A stretch of 64,000 nt of DNA from JAMXLO01 sp035569235 (GCA_035569235.1 DATMND010000299.1:1-64000), one strand, 5' to 3'. Positions 1 to 9,382 are shown, numbered from the stretch's first letter. The notes: a model not told the origin generated them from the sequence alone. Numbers and translations: made by a program.

Positions 1-1
1 C

Positions 2-2704
2 ACCAGCTCGGGCATATTGCATGCGAACAACGTGCTCCTCGGCGGCACAGTCACGATCCCCGGCGGCTCGGTGACCGGCACCAACACGGTCACGATCCAT
101 GGCGGAAATCTTGATCTGGCAAGCAGCATCAGTGCAGGCACCGTTGTGCTGGATCTGGCCGGGAACGCGACAGAAGCCGCAGGAGGCAGCATCACGACGA
201 ACCTGCTTCGGGGCTCCGCCAACGGCGTCACGTTCGATGGCCCGAACAAGATCGGCACACTCGGTCAGCTGTCCGTCTCCGGTACAGACGTGAGGTTGAC
301 AAATGCGAAGAGCCTGACTGTTGCTGGCCCGATCACGACAGTACCAAATGCAAGTGACGGCATTGCATCATCGGTGCAGCTCAGCGTTACCGGGGATCTT
401 ATCCTTGGCGGAACCGGGAGCCTGGCGGTCCTGTCTGCGCCTTCATTCGCATCGCAATTAGCCGGGCCAGGACTGTCCAACATCTTCGGCACTGTCGCAC
501 TCAGTGCCACGGGACAGATCACCGAGCCGAATGGCTCGATCCGGTCGGGCAACCTCAAGGTCAGCGCAGCAAACGCGAATCTGAACGGCGCCAACATTGT
601 TGACACTTTGACGAGCGTCAATGCGGGCATCGGGAACTTCACTCTGGCAGACCAGCCGGGAACGCCGCTCACCGTCAACGTGCCAGGCGGCGTCATGGTG
701 ACGGGCAACAACGCGCTCCTGTCTCTCAGGGCGAGCTCGCTGGCCATCAACAGCAGCCTCACAGCACCCGGAGCGGCCGCTACGATCGCGTTGACCGCAG
801 ACTCCATCACCGTTGGCGGCGGGGCGCGCGCGACCTCAGGGGGGACCGTCCAGGTTGGCCCATTGTCCAGCGGGCTGGCAGTGGACGTCTCCGGCCAGAG
901 CGCGGCGGGCGTGACGCTCGGGCTCGCCAACGTCACCGGCCAGATCTTTGCACCCACACTGCAGATCGGCGGAGGCAGTGGTGGACCCACTGTCGCAGCG
1001 ATCACGTTTAGCCAGACATTCTCCCGGCCGGGCCACCTGGACCTGGAAACGACCGGTACCATCACCCAGCAACAGCCGATCACTGTCGGTTTTCTCACCG
1101 GGTCGGCCGGCTCTGTCCTGCTTGACACGCCGGGAAACAACATCAGCCAGATCGGATCGCTGCTGGTTCAGAATTCGCTCAGTATCGCACAGGCACCGGC
1201 GCTCACCATCGCAGGTGGAAGCGTCACCGCAGGCGGGAGCATCTTCCTTTCCGCCAATGACGGCATCGCGATCGGCAACGGCCTTTCGGCAGGCCAGCTC
1301 GTCGCTGCGAACGGCAGCCCTGTTGAACTCGTATCGACCGGATCGATCACCGAGCCGAATGGCTCAATCATTGCGTCGGCGCTCAACGCTGTCTCGACCA
1401 GCGGGTCGGTGCAACTCGGCGGCGCGAACGTGATCGGTGCACTGCAGGCCGGTCCCGTCAGGGGTGACCAGGGCCTCAACGATGTAGCGGCCGGTACATT
1501 TTCGCTGACCAACACCCAGAGCCTGACGATCGCAAAGGAGATCGGCGCTTTCGGTGGTGTTACACTCAACATAGCTGGCGATCTGACGCTTGGTACGCCG
1601 CAATCGCGCGGCGTCGTCTTCGCACAGGGGCCGATCAACCTCAATGTCGCGGGCGACGTTACCGCGCCGAACGGCCTTATCTCCGCATTCGGGGCAATCC
1701 TCAGCGGCTCGTCGCGCTCGCTGTCACTCACCGGACTTCCTCAGTTCCTTGGAACGCTGGGCAACTATACGGCCCCAAACGGCATCGCAATCACCACGGC
1801 GGGTGATCTCGTCCTGAACGGCGACATCGCGACGCCCAGCCTACATATCGACGCCAACGGTGCGATCACCCGAGTGGGCGGGACGCTGACCGTGGGAACG
1901 GTAAGCGGCAGCGCGCTTCACCTCGCCGATTTCGGAACCAATGCACAGATCAGCACACTTGGCGCGTTCTCTGTCACCGGCAGCGAGTTCGCATTGAGCA
2001 CGAACGTGCCGTTGACCATCACCGGCCCGCTATCCGCCGAATTCATTCGCATCCATGCTCCCGGTCAGGTCACGTTGAACGGCACCATCGCAACCCAGGG
2101 CGTGCCGCTCGCACGGCAATCGGGTGCGCAGCCGGCCGACCCCGGCAGCTATATCGATGTGTTGCCTGCAACGAGCAGCACCGGGAATTTGGTGAGCCGC
2201 TTCGTGGAAACCGGCAACGCCGCGATCGTGCCACTCGGCGCATCAACAGCGACGCTGCGGATCAGCGCACAGGGTACCGGCGGCCAGATCGCGTTCGGCA
2301 CGCTGTCTGCGCCGCACGTCTTCCTGGTGCTCGACACCGGCACTGGAGGCCGATCGAGCGGGACGGTCATCGTGGACGGACTGCTTGTGCTGGGCACGGG
2401 GGGCGATGCCAGATTGTTTGGATCCATCGGCGGCGTCGGCGGGTTCGAGGCTTCCGCCGAAGCCCGGATCGATCCCCGGATCGATGCGGCATACACGATG
2501 AACGGCTGCATAATCGGCGCGTCCTGCAACTTGGTCATCTCGGCCCAAAACCTGCCACAGGTTTACACAGTTCTATCCGATGCCCGGGCCACCTCCCCCC
2601 TGTCCCCGCTCGTTCTGGTCGCTGTCCCGCAATTCCCCGTCCCGCTGGGCTGGATGTCGAGCCCCGATGTCGTGCCGCCGAACATTGCGGGACCGGATTA
2701 CTGA
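2..2704 (+). CDS. Secreted beta-helix (filamentous haemagglutinin-like) protein, 3' part
   Basis: The frame is open to the left edge, so the N-terminus (secretion signal and TPS domain, if present) lies outside the window; about 900 residues are visible. They are Gly/Ala/Ser/Thr/Asn-rich with short alternating hydrophobic strands, as in right-handed beta-helix passenger proteins of the filamentous haemagglutinin type. The module ITEPNGSI followed by a GANV/GANI-containing strand occurs twice (around nt 518-600 and 1348-1435), and a looser version (TAPNGLIS) near nt 1660. The C-terminus is short and Pro-rich with no visible sortase or autotransporter barrel, so export would need a separate TpsB-type pore, which is not in the window. 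The stop lies one base before the CHAT gene start, so the two are translationally coupled. Surface adhesin or filament is the likely role; the ligand cannot be told. Confidence 0.75.
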   Translation, partial: TSSGILHANNVLLGGTVTIPGGSVTGTNTVTIHGGNLDLASSISAGTVVLDLAGNATEAAGGSITTNLLRGSANGVTFDGPNKIGTLGQLSVSGTDVRLTNAKSLTVAGPITTVPNASDGIASSVQLSVTGDLILGGTGSLAVLSAPSFASQLAGPGLSNIFGTVALSATGQITEPNGSIRSGNLKVSAANANLNGANIVDTLTSVNAGIGNFTLADQPGTPLTVNVPGGVMVTGNNALLSLRASSLAINSSLTAPGAAATIALTADSITVGGGARATSGGTVQVGPLSSGLAVDVSGQSAAGVTLGLANVTGQIFAPTLQIGGGSGGPTVAAITFSQTFSRPGHLDLETTGTITQQQPITVGFLTGSAGSVLLDTPGNNISQIGSLLVQNSLSIAQAPALTIAGGSVTAGGSIFLSANDGIAIGNGLSAGQLVAANGSPVELVSTGSITEPNGSIIASALNAVSTSGSVQLGGANVIGALQAGPVRGDQGLNDVAAGTFSLTNTQSLTIAKEIGAFGGVTLNIAGDLTLGTPQSRGVVFAQGPINLNVAGDVTAPNGLISAFGAILSGSSRSLSLTGLPQFLGTLGNYTAPNGIAITTAGDLVLNGDIATPSLHIDANGAITRVGGTLTVGTVSGSALHLADFGTNAQISTLGAFSVTGSEFALSTNVPLTITGPLSAEFIRIHAPGQVTLNGTIATQGVPLARQSGAQPADPGSYIDVLPATSSTGNLVSRFVETGNAAIVPLGASTATLRISAQGTGGQIAFGTLSAPHVFLVLDTGTGGRSSGTVIVDGLLVLGTGGDARLFGSIGGVGGFEASAEARIDPRIDAAYTMNGCIIGASCNLVISAQNLPQVYTVLSDARATSPLSPLVLVAVPQFPVPLGWMSSPDVVPPNIAGPDY

Positions 2705-2705
2705 C

Positions 2706-5700
2706 GTGCGGCGCGCGATCCTCGCGTTCCTGTTGCTTGCCGCCACGCACTGCACAGCGCCACCGCCGGACGCTTATGTGGGCGCGGTGCAGGTCGGTGA
2801 CGGCCTGGATGTCGGCGCCCCTGCGGCCGATGAAAGCTGCCGTCAACGGACGGACCGCACCGGCATTGCCGAGATCTATTGCAATGATTCGGAGCAACCC
2901 GCCGGCAGTGTGCGTCGCAGCGACCCGGCTGGCCCCGCCGATCTTGACAGGCTGGCGACATCGGGCCCGTGGCGGGTCGGGATCGACCTGCGGTTCGTAT
3001 GTGAACCGCCGGTGCCGGTACCGTTGGCCGATGCACAGTCGGCGCTGTTGCTGCGTTGCGCACGGCGCATCGGCGGATTCCCACAGGTCGCGCTGGTTGC
3101 GAGCGTCGACGGCCAAATCTATTTCGTCGACGGCATCTTGCCACTTCTGCCGGTGCTGGAACGATCGATCGGCGTGCTCTCGGGCCATCTGGCGCCTGCC
3201 GCCGCGCCGGCATCGCAACCCTCGCTTGCCATGCGCCAACTCATTGAGCATCTGTCGGCGCGAGCGTTCACCGTCGGAGATGTCACGGAATACGATCGGC
3301 TCATGGCGCTCGGCGCACGCGCCAACCTTTCCGAAGATTTCGCCTCCGCCGCCACCGCCTATCGCGCCGCGCTGAAGCTGCAGCAGAAGGCGCTCGGTCG
3401 CGATAATCCGAACACTTCAGTGCCGCTGATGAGTCTTGCGCTTCAACTGTCGAATCAGGGACGGTTCAGTGAAGCCGATATCGTCTTTGCGCAGGCCGAC
3501 AGGCTCGCACCAGGTGCGGCGGATCAGGCGGCGCCGGCGCGCCTGTTGCACTACCGCGCGCTGCATCAGCTCAATCAGGACCGGCTCGATGACGCTCTGA
3601 CTCTCCTGGCGGCCGCCGAGCACGCCTACGCCGCGCTGGCTCCGCCGGAAGCGGTCGCAGCGTCGCCGAGCGGCACCACCGTAGGTGAAGTCGCGCGATT
3701 GCCGAACCAGCGCGTGCTCGTCGATCCGCTTGTGCAATCCGCTCTCAAGGGCCTGGTCGAGGTTCGCCGCTACCAGTCGGTTGCCTTGCGCAAGACGGGG
3801 CGGATCGACATGGCGCAGACGGCGATGCGCAGCGCGGAACGGCTGGCCGCCGCCAACGCGCTGGTGCAGCCGATCATCGGCGCGCGGGTCGCGCGTACCG
3901 CCGCACAGATCGACGCCGAGGAGCACGATGAAACCGCGTCATCGAGGCGCCTGGAACGCGCCGCAACCGATTTCCGCCTGGCGCTGCCGCTGACGCGCCC
4001 GTTCGCGGCGACCGAGTTGCTGCGCGCGGCGACGCAGCTTCGCAACGGCGATGTGAGCGGGACCATCGAGCGTTGCCGGGCCGCTGTGCGCGTGTTGCGC
4101 GATCTGAAGCTCGGCATCGACGAGCAGTTGCTGGAACCATGCCTGTCCGCGTTCGCCGCGCGGGCCGCCCAATCTGCAAGCGAGCGCCAGAAGCTGCTCA
4201 GCGAGATGTTCGAGGTAGCGGAACTCGGCGAGGGCAACTTGACCAGCCAGCTGATCGCGCAGGCCGCCGCACGGCTGGCGCAGAGCTCCCGTGATCCACG
4301 TGTCGCGCAGGCGATACGGCGGCGCCAGGACGCGGAGGCCATGGTCGGTACGCTGTATAGCGCACGCGACACGCAGGCGGAGTCGCGCCGGCCGGGCGGA
4401 CGTCCGTACGACGGGCCGCCGATGAACGCCACGGCACTGGATTCACGAATCGCAGCGGCACTGGATGAGCTGAAGGACAGTGACGCCGTGGTGCAGGAAG
4501 TCTCGCCCAATTACGGGCAGCTCCTGCAACAGGTCGTGTCCGCTGGCGACGTGTTCGCGCTGCTGCATCCGGGCGAGGCCTTCGCGCAGGTGACGGTCGC
4601 CACCAACGAAACATGGACGCTGCTGCTGCGCGATGGGCAGATCTCGTTGGGCCGTTCCGAGACCGGTCTCGGGGCGATGACCCGGCTGGTGGTGCGCCTG
4701 CGGGCGACGCTGGCGCGCCAGAATGGAGCGGTGCCAGATTTCGCGACCGGGCCTGCGTATGGCGTGTTTGCGGCGACACTTGGGACTGTGGCGTCCTCGC
4801 TCACGGACACCACGGCGCTCGTGGTCGCGCCGTCCGGTCCGCTGTTGTCGTTGCCGTTCTCGCTGTTGCTGACAGACGATTTCAGCGGCGCCGATCTGCG
4901 CTCCGCTCCATGGCTGGTGCGTTCGATGAGCATCGCGCACGTGCCATCCGCTGCCAATTTCGTCGGGTTACGGCGCGCGGCGGGTGGATCGCCGGCAATC
5001 CGTCCGTGGTTCGGGTTCGGTGACTTCCGACCCGTCACCCGCGCCGCCGCCGCGCGCAGTTTCCCCGAGCCAGCCTGTGCCGAGACCGCCGCCGACTTCG
5101 CCGGGCTGTCCCCGCTGCCGCACTCCCGCGTGGAACTCGAGAAGGCACGGGCCATCATGGGCGCGAATGCGAGCGAAATGCTGCTGGGTCCGGCATTCAC
5201 CGCGGATGCGGTCCGGCACGCGCGGCTCAAGGGTTACCGGATCGTCCACTTCTCTACGCACGCGTTGCTGCCGACCACGCTCGACTGCCAGCCGCAGCAG
5301 ATCATCGTCACTTCCGCCCCGCGCGGTGCGACGACGACGGACGGCGCAATGCTGCTGGCGGATGACGCGCTGGGACTCGATCTGGATGCCGACGCCGTCA
5401 TTCTGTCCGCCTGCAACTCCATCGGACGCGGCGGCAAGCTCGCGGGCGAGAGCCTGTCCGCGCTCGCCCGTGCCTTTTTCTATGCGGGATCGCGATCGCT
5501 GCTTGCGACGCATTGGAGCCTGAATGATGCCGCCGCGGAGCAACTGGTTGCGGGCCTGTTACAAAACTACAAGAACAATGCCGGTGATGGACTTGCACAA
5601 TCGCTGCGCGCCGCGCAGCTGGCGTTGCTTGACTCCGCCGGGCGCGACGGTATCCCAGCCAACGTCGCGCATCCGTTCTTCTGGGCGCCGATGGCGTTGA

Positions 5701-5756
5701 TAGGCGAGTCGGGCGCACGCCCAGCCTCTGCCCGAACCGCGGCGAACACGCCGTAG
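2706..5756 (+). CDS. TPR-CHAT domain protein (caspase-like peptidase fold), exported
   Basis: A GTG at 2706, one base after the upstream stop, is preferred over the ATG at 2580 inside the upstream gene, because it opens directly onto an export signal (RRAILAFLLLAATHC) and gives 1016 residues. The Cys after the hydrophobic stretch is preceded by His, so it is a poor lipobox. The middle is all-helical with TPR-like A/L patterns (about residues 190-600). The last 300 residues are a CHAT domain with the family signature: His about 852 in HFSTHA and Cys about 903 in LSACNS, the expected catalytic dyad. CHAT proteins are caspase/separase-like peptidases. CHAT genes often sit beside haemagglutinin-type secreted proteins, so processing or regulation of the upstream protein is a reasonable inference; the substrate is unknown. 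Confidence 0.85.
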   Translation: MRRAILAFLLLAATHCTAPPPDAYVGAVQVGDGLDVGAPAADESCRQRTDRTGIAEIYCNDSEQPAGSVRRSDPAGPADLDRLATSGPWRVGIDLRFVCEPPVPVPLADAQSALLLRCARRIGGFPQVALVASVDGQIYFVDGILPLLPVLERSIGVLSGHLAPAAAPASQPSLAMRQLIEHLSARAFTVGDVTEYDRLMALGARANLSEDFASAATAYRAALKLQQKALGRDNPNTSVPLMSLALQLSNQGRFSEADIVFAQADRLAPGAADQAAPARLLHYRALHQLNQDRLDDALTLLAAAEHAYAALAPPEAVAASPSGTTVGEVARLPNQRVLVDPLVQSALKGLVEVRRYQSVALRKTGRIDMAQTAMRSAERLAAANALVQPIIGARVARTAAQIDAEEHDETASSRRLERAATDFRLALPLTRPFAATELLRAATQLRNGDVSGTIERCRAAVRVLRDLKLGIDEQLLEPCLSAFAARAAQSASERQKLLSEMFEVAELGEGNLTSQLIAQAAARLAQSSRDPRVAQAIRRRQDAEAMVGTLYSARDTQAESRRPGGRPYDGPPMNATALDSRIAAALDELKDSDAVVQEVSPNYGQLLQQVVSAGDVFALLHPGEAFAQVTVATNETWTLLLRDGQISLGRSETGLGAMTRLVVRLRATLARQNGAVPDFATGPAYGVFAATLGTVASSLTDTTALVVAPSGPLLSLPFSLLLTDDFSGADLRSAPWLVRSMSIAHVPSAANFVGLRRAAGGSPAIRPWFGFGDFRPVTRAAAARSFPEPACAETAADFAGLSPLPHSRVELEKARAIMGANASEMLLGPAFTADAVRHARLKGYRIVHFSTHALLPTTLDCQPQQIIVTSAPRGATTTDGAMLLADDALGLDLDADAVILSACNSIGRGGKLAGESLSALARAFFYAGSRSLLATHWSLNDAAAEQLVAGLLQNYKNNAGDGLAQSLRAAQLALLDSAGRDGIPANVAHPFFWAPMALIGESGARPASARTAANTP

Positions 5757-5825
5757 CCTGTCAGGTGCGTGTTAGCGGACGCCGAGATACTGTCGAGTCA
5801 TTTCGGGACGCACCTCATGCATCAA

Positions 5826-5913
5826 CGTCATGGTCGGCGAAGGCCGGCCATCCACGTCGTTTCTTTGTGCTGGCTGCGAAGGCGTGGATGGCCAGCCCTC
5901 GCCGACCATGACG
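5826..5913. repeat. Intergenic palindromic element (31-bp inverted arms)
   Basis: The arms at 5826-5856 and 5883-5913 are reverse complements at 29 of 31 positions, separated by 26 bases. The core (CGTCATGG...GGCCATCCACG) resembles the element at 21938-22016 and the single arm at 45361-45386, so this is a dispersed family. It sits between convergent genes (CHAT ending at 5756, zinc-ribbon gene ending at 5965) and could act as a transcript-end hairpin for both. Confidence 0.75.
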
Positions 5914-5964
5914 ATCCAGATGCAACCGTTGCGCCACTTGGAGCAATTATTTCCCGCCAGCTCC

Positions 5965-6693
5965 TCACTTCAGCAGGCTGTCTACACCGGTCTGGACGGC
6001 GCCCACCGCAGTGACGATCGGCGTGGCGGCTTCTATAAGGTGCCCTACCCGCACCATGTGTGTCTCGGCTTTCAACTCGCCGTTCTCGAACGAGAAGAGT
6101 TTTGCAGCCGCGGCGAACGCACGTGGCGTCAATGCGCCGGTGATGAAGCTGAGCCCTACGCTGAGCACCCAGCCGAGATCGCTGATCCATTCTGCACGGT
6201 CACTCGGGAGCGCCATGCGTGTGTCGCCCCATGCCGTGACCAGCGACATCGCGGCGACGCACATGATACCGAGCGCGAGAGAGAGTGCGATCAGGATCGG
6301 GATCGCAACGCGCGTGACCGGTTTTGCGCAGACCGCAACGAAGTATGGAACGAGGACCGTCGCGCCCAGCAACCATCTGCGGTCGAGGTCGAGCTTCCAG
6401 ACTATAATGTAATGGGCGACAAGTAGGAGCAGCAGCGCGGAAACGAAGCCGATCGTGACGCCGGAAGCGCCGGAGAGACGGACCGATATAGGACGCGCCG
6501 ATATAGGGCTCGGCTCAGACCGTGATTCGAGCAGGCACCGAAGGGCTTGTACCTCCTCCCTCAGGGCCAGGATGTGCTGGTACTGGGCCTGAAGCTCCAG
6601 CATCACCGGCCGCGCAATCGAGAGATCCCGCCGGCAATGTTTGCAAACGACTGCCTCCGCCTTGATCTCCTCGGCGCAGAATGGACAGTTCAC
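5965..6693 (-). CDS. Zinc-ribbon membrane protein of unknown function
   Basis: 242 residues. The N-terminus carries a four-cysteine zinc ribbon (C3-x2-C6 and C17-x2-C20) directly after the start. A short helical stretch with coiled-coil character (about residues 30-60) follows, then four hydrophobic segments between roughly 75 and 200 that look membrane-spanning (GFVSALLLLLVAHYIIVW is the clearest). The C-terminal 40 residues are amphipathic. The start overlaps the stop of the upstream gene by four bases (ATGA), so both are made from one message. Small zinc-ribbon proteins with TM segments are common and poorly characterised; I do not recognise a specific function. Confidence 0.75.
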   Translation of the reverse strand: MNCPFCAEEIKAEAVVCKHCRRDLSIARPVMLELQAQYQHILALREEVQALRCLLESRSEPSPISARPISVRLSGASGVTIGFVSALLLLLVAHYIIVWKLDLDRRWLLGATVLVPYFVAVCAKPVTRVAIPILIALSLALGIMCVAAMSLVTAWGDTRMALPSDRAEWISDLGWVLSVGLSFITGALTPRAFAAAAKLFSFENGELKAETHMVRVGHLIEAATPIVTAVGAVQTGVDSLLK

Positions 6694-7166
6694 GGACGCT
6701 GCACCTGCAGATCGACCGTGGCCGCCCCGGCATGCCCGGCATCGTCGATCAACTCGATTCGAACACGGTATTGCCCCGGCGGAACCTCTGCCTGTGCGAA
6801 ATTCAGTCCGCCTGCCGATAAGTACGGCCGGACACGGTTTGTCAGATCCACTTCCGGCTTGGTAAGGAGCGTCACTGTCACACCGTTCGGATCGATGTGT
6901 GCGCCATTGTGCGGCGTGAAGGTGACGCGTAGCGGAAATGGCGATGCGACAGGTCCGGTAGGCGACTGGACGATAACGTCCGGCGGACGTGTGGGGGTAC
7001 CGCGATCCTTGTCATGGCCAGATACACCGCCACCCGGAGGCACCGGCGAGCCTGCTGGCAGCGCACGCGGCAGTTGAGCTTCCTGCGCCGTAATGAGGAC
7101 AGCGGCTTGTCCCGCGGATGCGCTGGCAACGAGGATCAAGATGCTGACCAAGCCTCGGTGATGCAT
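6690..7166 (-). CDS. Exported protein with C-terminal Ig-like domain
   Basis: The start is the ATG at 7166 (MHHRGLVSILILVASASA), which opens onto a standard signal peptide; the longer frame adds 19 residues that fit no signal. The mature protein has a Pro/Gly-rich linker (about 35-75) and then a beta-strand region of about 80 residues (PFPLRVTFTPHNGAHIDPNG through AATVDLQVQ) that reads like a bacterial Ig-like or repeat-surface fold. It is probably periplasmic or surface-exposed. The stop overlaps the start of the zinc-ribbon membrane protein, suggesting that the two act together at the membrane. No enzymatic motif is visible. Confidence 0.7.
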   Translation of the reverse strand: MHHRGLVSILILVASASAGQAAVLITAQEAQLPRALPAGSPVPPGGGVSGHDKDRGTPTRPPDVIVQSPTGPVASPFPLRVTFTPHNGAHIDPNGVTVTLLTKPEVDLTNRVRPYLSAGGLNFAQAEVPPGQYRVRIELIDDAGHAGAATVDLQVQRP

Positions 7167-7244
7167 GGCGCTGCCTTCTCCGGTGGGTACCAGCTTGCCC
7201 CATTGTTCATACAGATTCAACAAGCTTTATAAACACGGGCTCCA

Positions 7245-7586
7245 TCAGCCTTCGTGCCCAGCGCCGTCTGCTGTCGGCGCGATCGGGCGCTCGGTCCTGC
7301 CCTCGGCGACCAAAACATTGCCTGCCATGACTTCCGGCATGCCTCTCACGAACTCCAGCACGTTGTCCCTCATCCAGTCTGCCGCGATCTCGTTGGAGGC
7401 AAGCGCTTCATCCGCGCTGTCAAACACTCTGATGCTGATAAGCACATCCTGCCCGCCATCAAGCAAATAGTACTCCCTGAAGCCTGGCAACTCTCGCAAC
7501 AGCGGCACGAAGCCGTCCTTCACGCGTCGCGCAACCTCCCCCAGCGAACCGCGCATAAGCCTGAACTTTCTAACGATCGTAAACAT
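7245..7586 (-). CDS. ABM-like dimeric alpha/beta-barrel protein
   Basis: 113 residues. The beginning (FTIVRKFRL), a central PGFREYYLLDGGQDVLISIR and a segment pairing SADEALASNE with WMRDNVLEFV match the beta-alpha-beta pattern of the antibiotic biosynthesis monooxygenase (ABM)/EthD-type ferredoxin-like fold. Such proteins act as small monooxygenases, heme degraders, or subunits in polyketide and terpenoid tailoring. It is transcribed in the same direction as the prenyl synthase upstream, 135 bases away, and could be the last gene of that cluster. No metal ligand stands out. Confidence 0.65.
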   Translation of the reverse strand: MFTIVRKFRLMRGSLGEVARRVKDGFVPLLRELPGFREYYLLDGGQDVLISIRVFDSADEALASNEIAADWMRDNVLEFVRGMPEVMAGNVLVAEGRTERPIAPTADGAGHEG

Positions 7587-7721
7587 GTTCCTGCCCCCGG
7601 ATCAGCGCCTGCGCGACAACGCGTTCGGTCAACTCGGGCTTGAACGGCGAAATGCGCGAAGCTTTATCGCACAGAATGCCATGCACACGCTCACCGTCCA
7701 AGCGCTACTCCCGGAGGCCTG

Positions 7722-8669
7722 CTAACGCCCGCTTAATCGCCGGGTCTGATCGATGAGTGCGAGCAGCGGGGTCGGATCGACTGAGAACAGGCACGCCTCT
7801 GTCCGCGCCTCTTCTGCGATCAGATCGAGATACGCCTCGGCCTCTGGCAGTCGGGCGGCGAAAGCGGATGCGATTGCGGCAAGGTCCGTCATGTCGGGGT
7901 CTGGTTTGCAAAACAATGCGCCGATCTCAGGATCCCGGATCGCGAGTGCGGCCGGCAGCGTAAGGATGCCATCGCGCACATCTTCCTCGCCGCCGCCGCC
8001 GAGAGCGACGGCGCCGCGCACGTCGCCCACGTCGTCGCAGCCGTGGTACAGCAGGCCCAGCAGGCCACCGAACTTGCGCAGTCGTGAGCTACGGTCGCCG
8101 AGACAGGCACAGACTTCGAACATCGAGCCGGTATCTTCTCCGGCGATGCGGCGCCAGTCCTCGACCCCGAGTTTCTGTCGGCGCAGCCGCCACTGCATGC
8201 ATTCGGCGACGCCAAGCCGCTTCAGGAGTTCAGAGAACAAACCAATTGCCTGCAAGTCGTCGCCAAGTCGCGTGTATCCATCGGCCACAATATAGCCGGA
8301 GGTCATCAGCGCGCTGAGTTCCCCGAAACGCGTATGCAGCGTCGCGCGACCGCGCCGCGTGTCGGAGCGGTCTACGATGTCGTCGATCACCAGTGACACG
8401 TTATGAAAAAGCTCGATCACCAGCGCCGATGTCATGATCCGTTCCGGGATTCGTCCGGGAACGATGGAGCGGTAGCAGGCGAAGATGGTCAGCGGTCGAA
8501 AATATTTGGAGCCGGACAGGAACTGCCACTCCAACGCCTCGCGCATCTCGGGGTCACAATCGGCGACCCAGGCAGCGATGCGCTGGCGCAGCGTTGCCAT
8601 CTCCACGCTGAAGCCGAGCGTGGCAATGACATCCACGCTCGCCGCGTCGATGCTGGTGGCGACACTCAT
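7722..8669 (-). CDS. Trans-isoprenyl diphosphate synthase (polyprenyl synthetase family)
   Basis: 315 residues, normal length for the family. The first aspartate-rich motif is D96-D97-I-V-D100 followed by RSDTRRG, and the second is D212-D213-V-G-D216; both bind the Mg-diphosphate of the allylic and homoallylic substrates. A GxxEDVRDGILTLP segment follows, matching the conserved region after the second motif. These motifs indicate head-to-tail condensation of isopentenyl diphosphate onto an allylic diphosphate. Chain length cannot be set from motifs alone; the residues before the first motif (LFHN) include a bulky Phe, which in the family favours shorter products. The start overlaps the stop of the upstream helical protein by four bases. 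Its neighbours are not the usual ubiquinone or carotenoid genes, so it probably serves a dedicated product. Confidence 0.88.
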   Translation of the reverse strand: MSVATSIDAASVDVIATLGFSVEMATLRQRIAAWVADCDPEMREALEWQFLSGSKYFRPLTIFACYRSIVPGRIPERIMTSALVIELFHNVSLVIDDIVDRSDTRRGRATLHTRFGELSALMTSGYIVADGYTRLGDDLQAIGLFSELLKRLGVAECMQWRLRRQKLGVEDWRRIAGEDTGSMFEVCACLGDRSSRLRKFGGLLGLLYHGCDDVGDVRGAVALGGGGEEDVRDGILTLPAALAIRDPEIGALFCKPDPDMTDLAAIASAFAARLPEAEAYLDLIAEEARTEACLFSVDPTPLLALIDQTRRLSGR

Positions 8670-9295
8670 TCCTTGGCCCGGTGTTGGCGGCGGTACTCAA
8701 GGCCCGGTCGATGGGCCTGCGGACTCGCCTGATCGGTGGCTCGCGCGATGGACTCGCCAATCTGCTCCAATGCGGCTTGCAGGCGTCGCGCCTCCAGGGA
8801 AGCGGCATCACCGATCTCGCGAAGATAAGTGCGAAGTTCATCGGCAAGGACGCGGCATTCTGCTGGCGATACCGCTGACTGATTGGTAACGCGATCAATC
8901 ACGGCCTGTGTCAGGCTGCTCTGATGCCTGGCGTGAATGTCGGCAAGCGCGCGCCAGTAGCGCCAAGTGCTGGCAGTCGCGACCATCCAGGCCTGGGCTA
9001 CCGCTGGCGTCATATCGGCGACCTGGGTGGCTGCTCCCTGCGCCGCGTCCGCTACATGGCGCGGTTGCATAGGACGGGGATAGAGGTCGCTGAATGTTGT
9101 GGCCATTCCGGCCAGAGGTCCCAACATTCTGGCAAAGGGGTTAGCCGCCAGTCCGCCATAGCTAACTCCGCCCGCCATCGCTTGCCACGCCGCTGCTCCA
9201 ACGTCCCAGGCTTCTCGCATCGCTCCCACAAAACTCGCAACCGAGTCATCTTGTCCTGGCCTGAACGCGGCAAAGGGCTGGTCGGGATCACTCAT
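8666..9295 (-). CDS. Helical protein, phasin/PhaE-like in composition, function unknown
   Basis: 209 residues with a good ribosome binding site (AGGAG, 8 bases before ATG). The first 70 residues contain a Gly/Ala/Met-rich stretch (AWQAMAGGVSYGGLAANP) and the rest is predicted to be long amphipathic helices, with Trp-rich MVATASTWRYWRALADIH in the middle. The pattern resembles phasins or PhaE, which coat polyester granules, but no diagnostic motif is visible. The gene overlaps the prenyl synthase by the sequence ATGA, so the two products are made in fixed proportion. It could be a lipid-surface or enzyme-scaffold protein for the isoprenoid pathway. Function is inference only. Confidence 0.6.
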   Translation of the reverse strand: MSDPDQPFAAFRPGQDDSVASFVGAMREAWDVGAAAWQAMAGGVSYGGLAANPFARMLGPLAGMATTFSDLYPRPMQPRHVADAAQGAATQVADMTPAVAQAWMVATASTWRYWRALADIHARHQSSLTQAVIDRVTNQSAVSPAECRVLADELRTYLREIGDAASLEARRLQAALEQIGESIARATDQASPQAHRPGLEYRRQHRAKE

Positions 9296-9382
9296 ATGTG
9301 GTGCTCCTGATACCGATTGATGCGTGTCAAGGAACCATCGCCGCCGCTGTCCGCGACCACGGGTGCGGGTCCGGGCAGATGG

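Noticed and set aside
2580..2705. ATG at 2580 as start of the CHAT gene
   Set aside because: It would begin inside the beta-helix gene, and the signal peptide begins only at the GTG at 2706.
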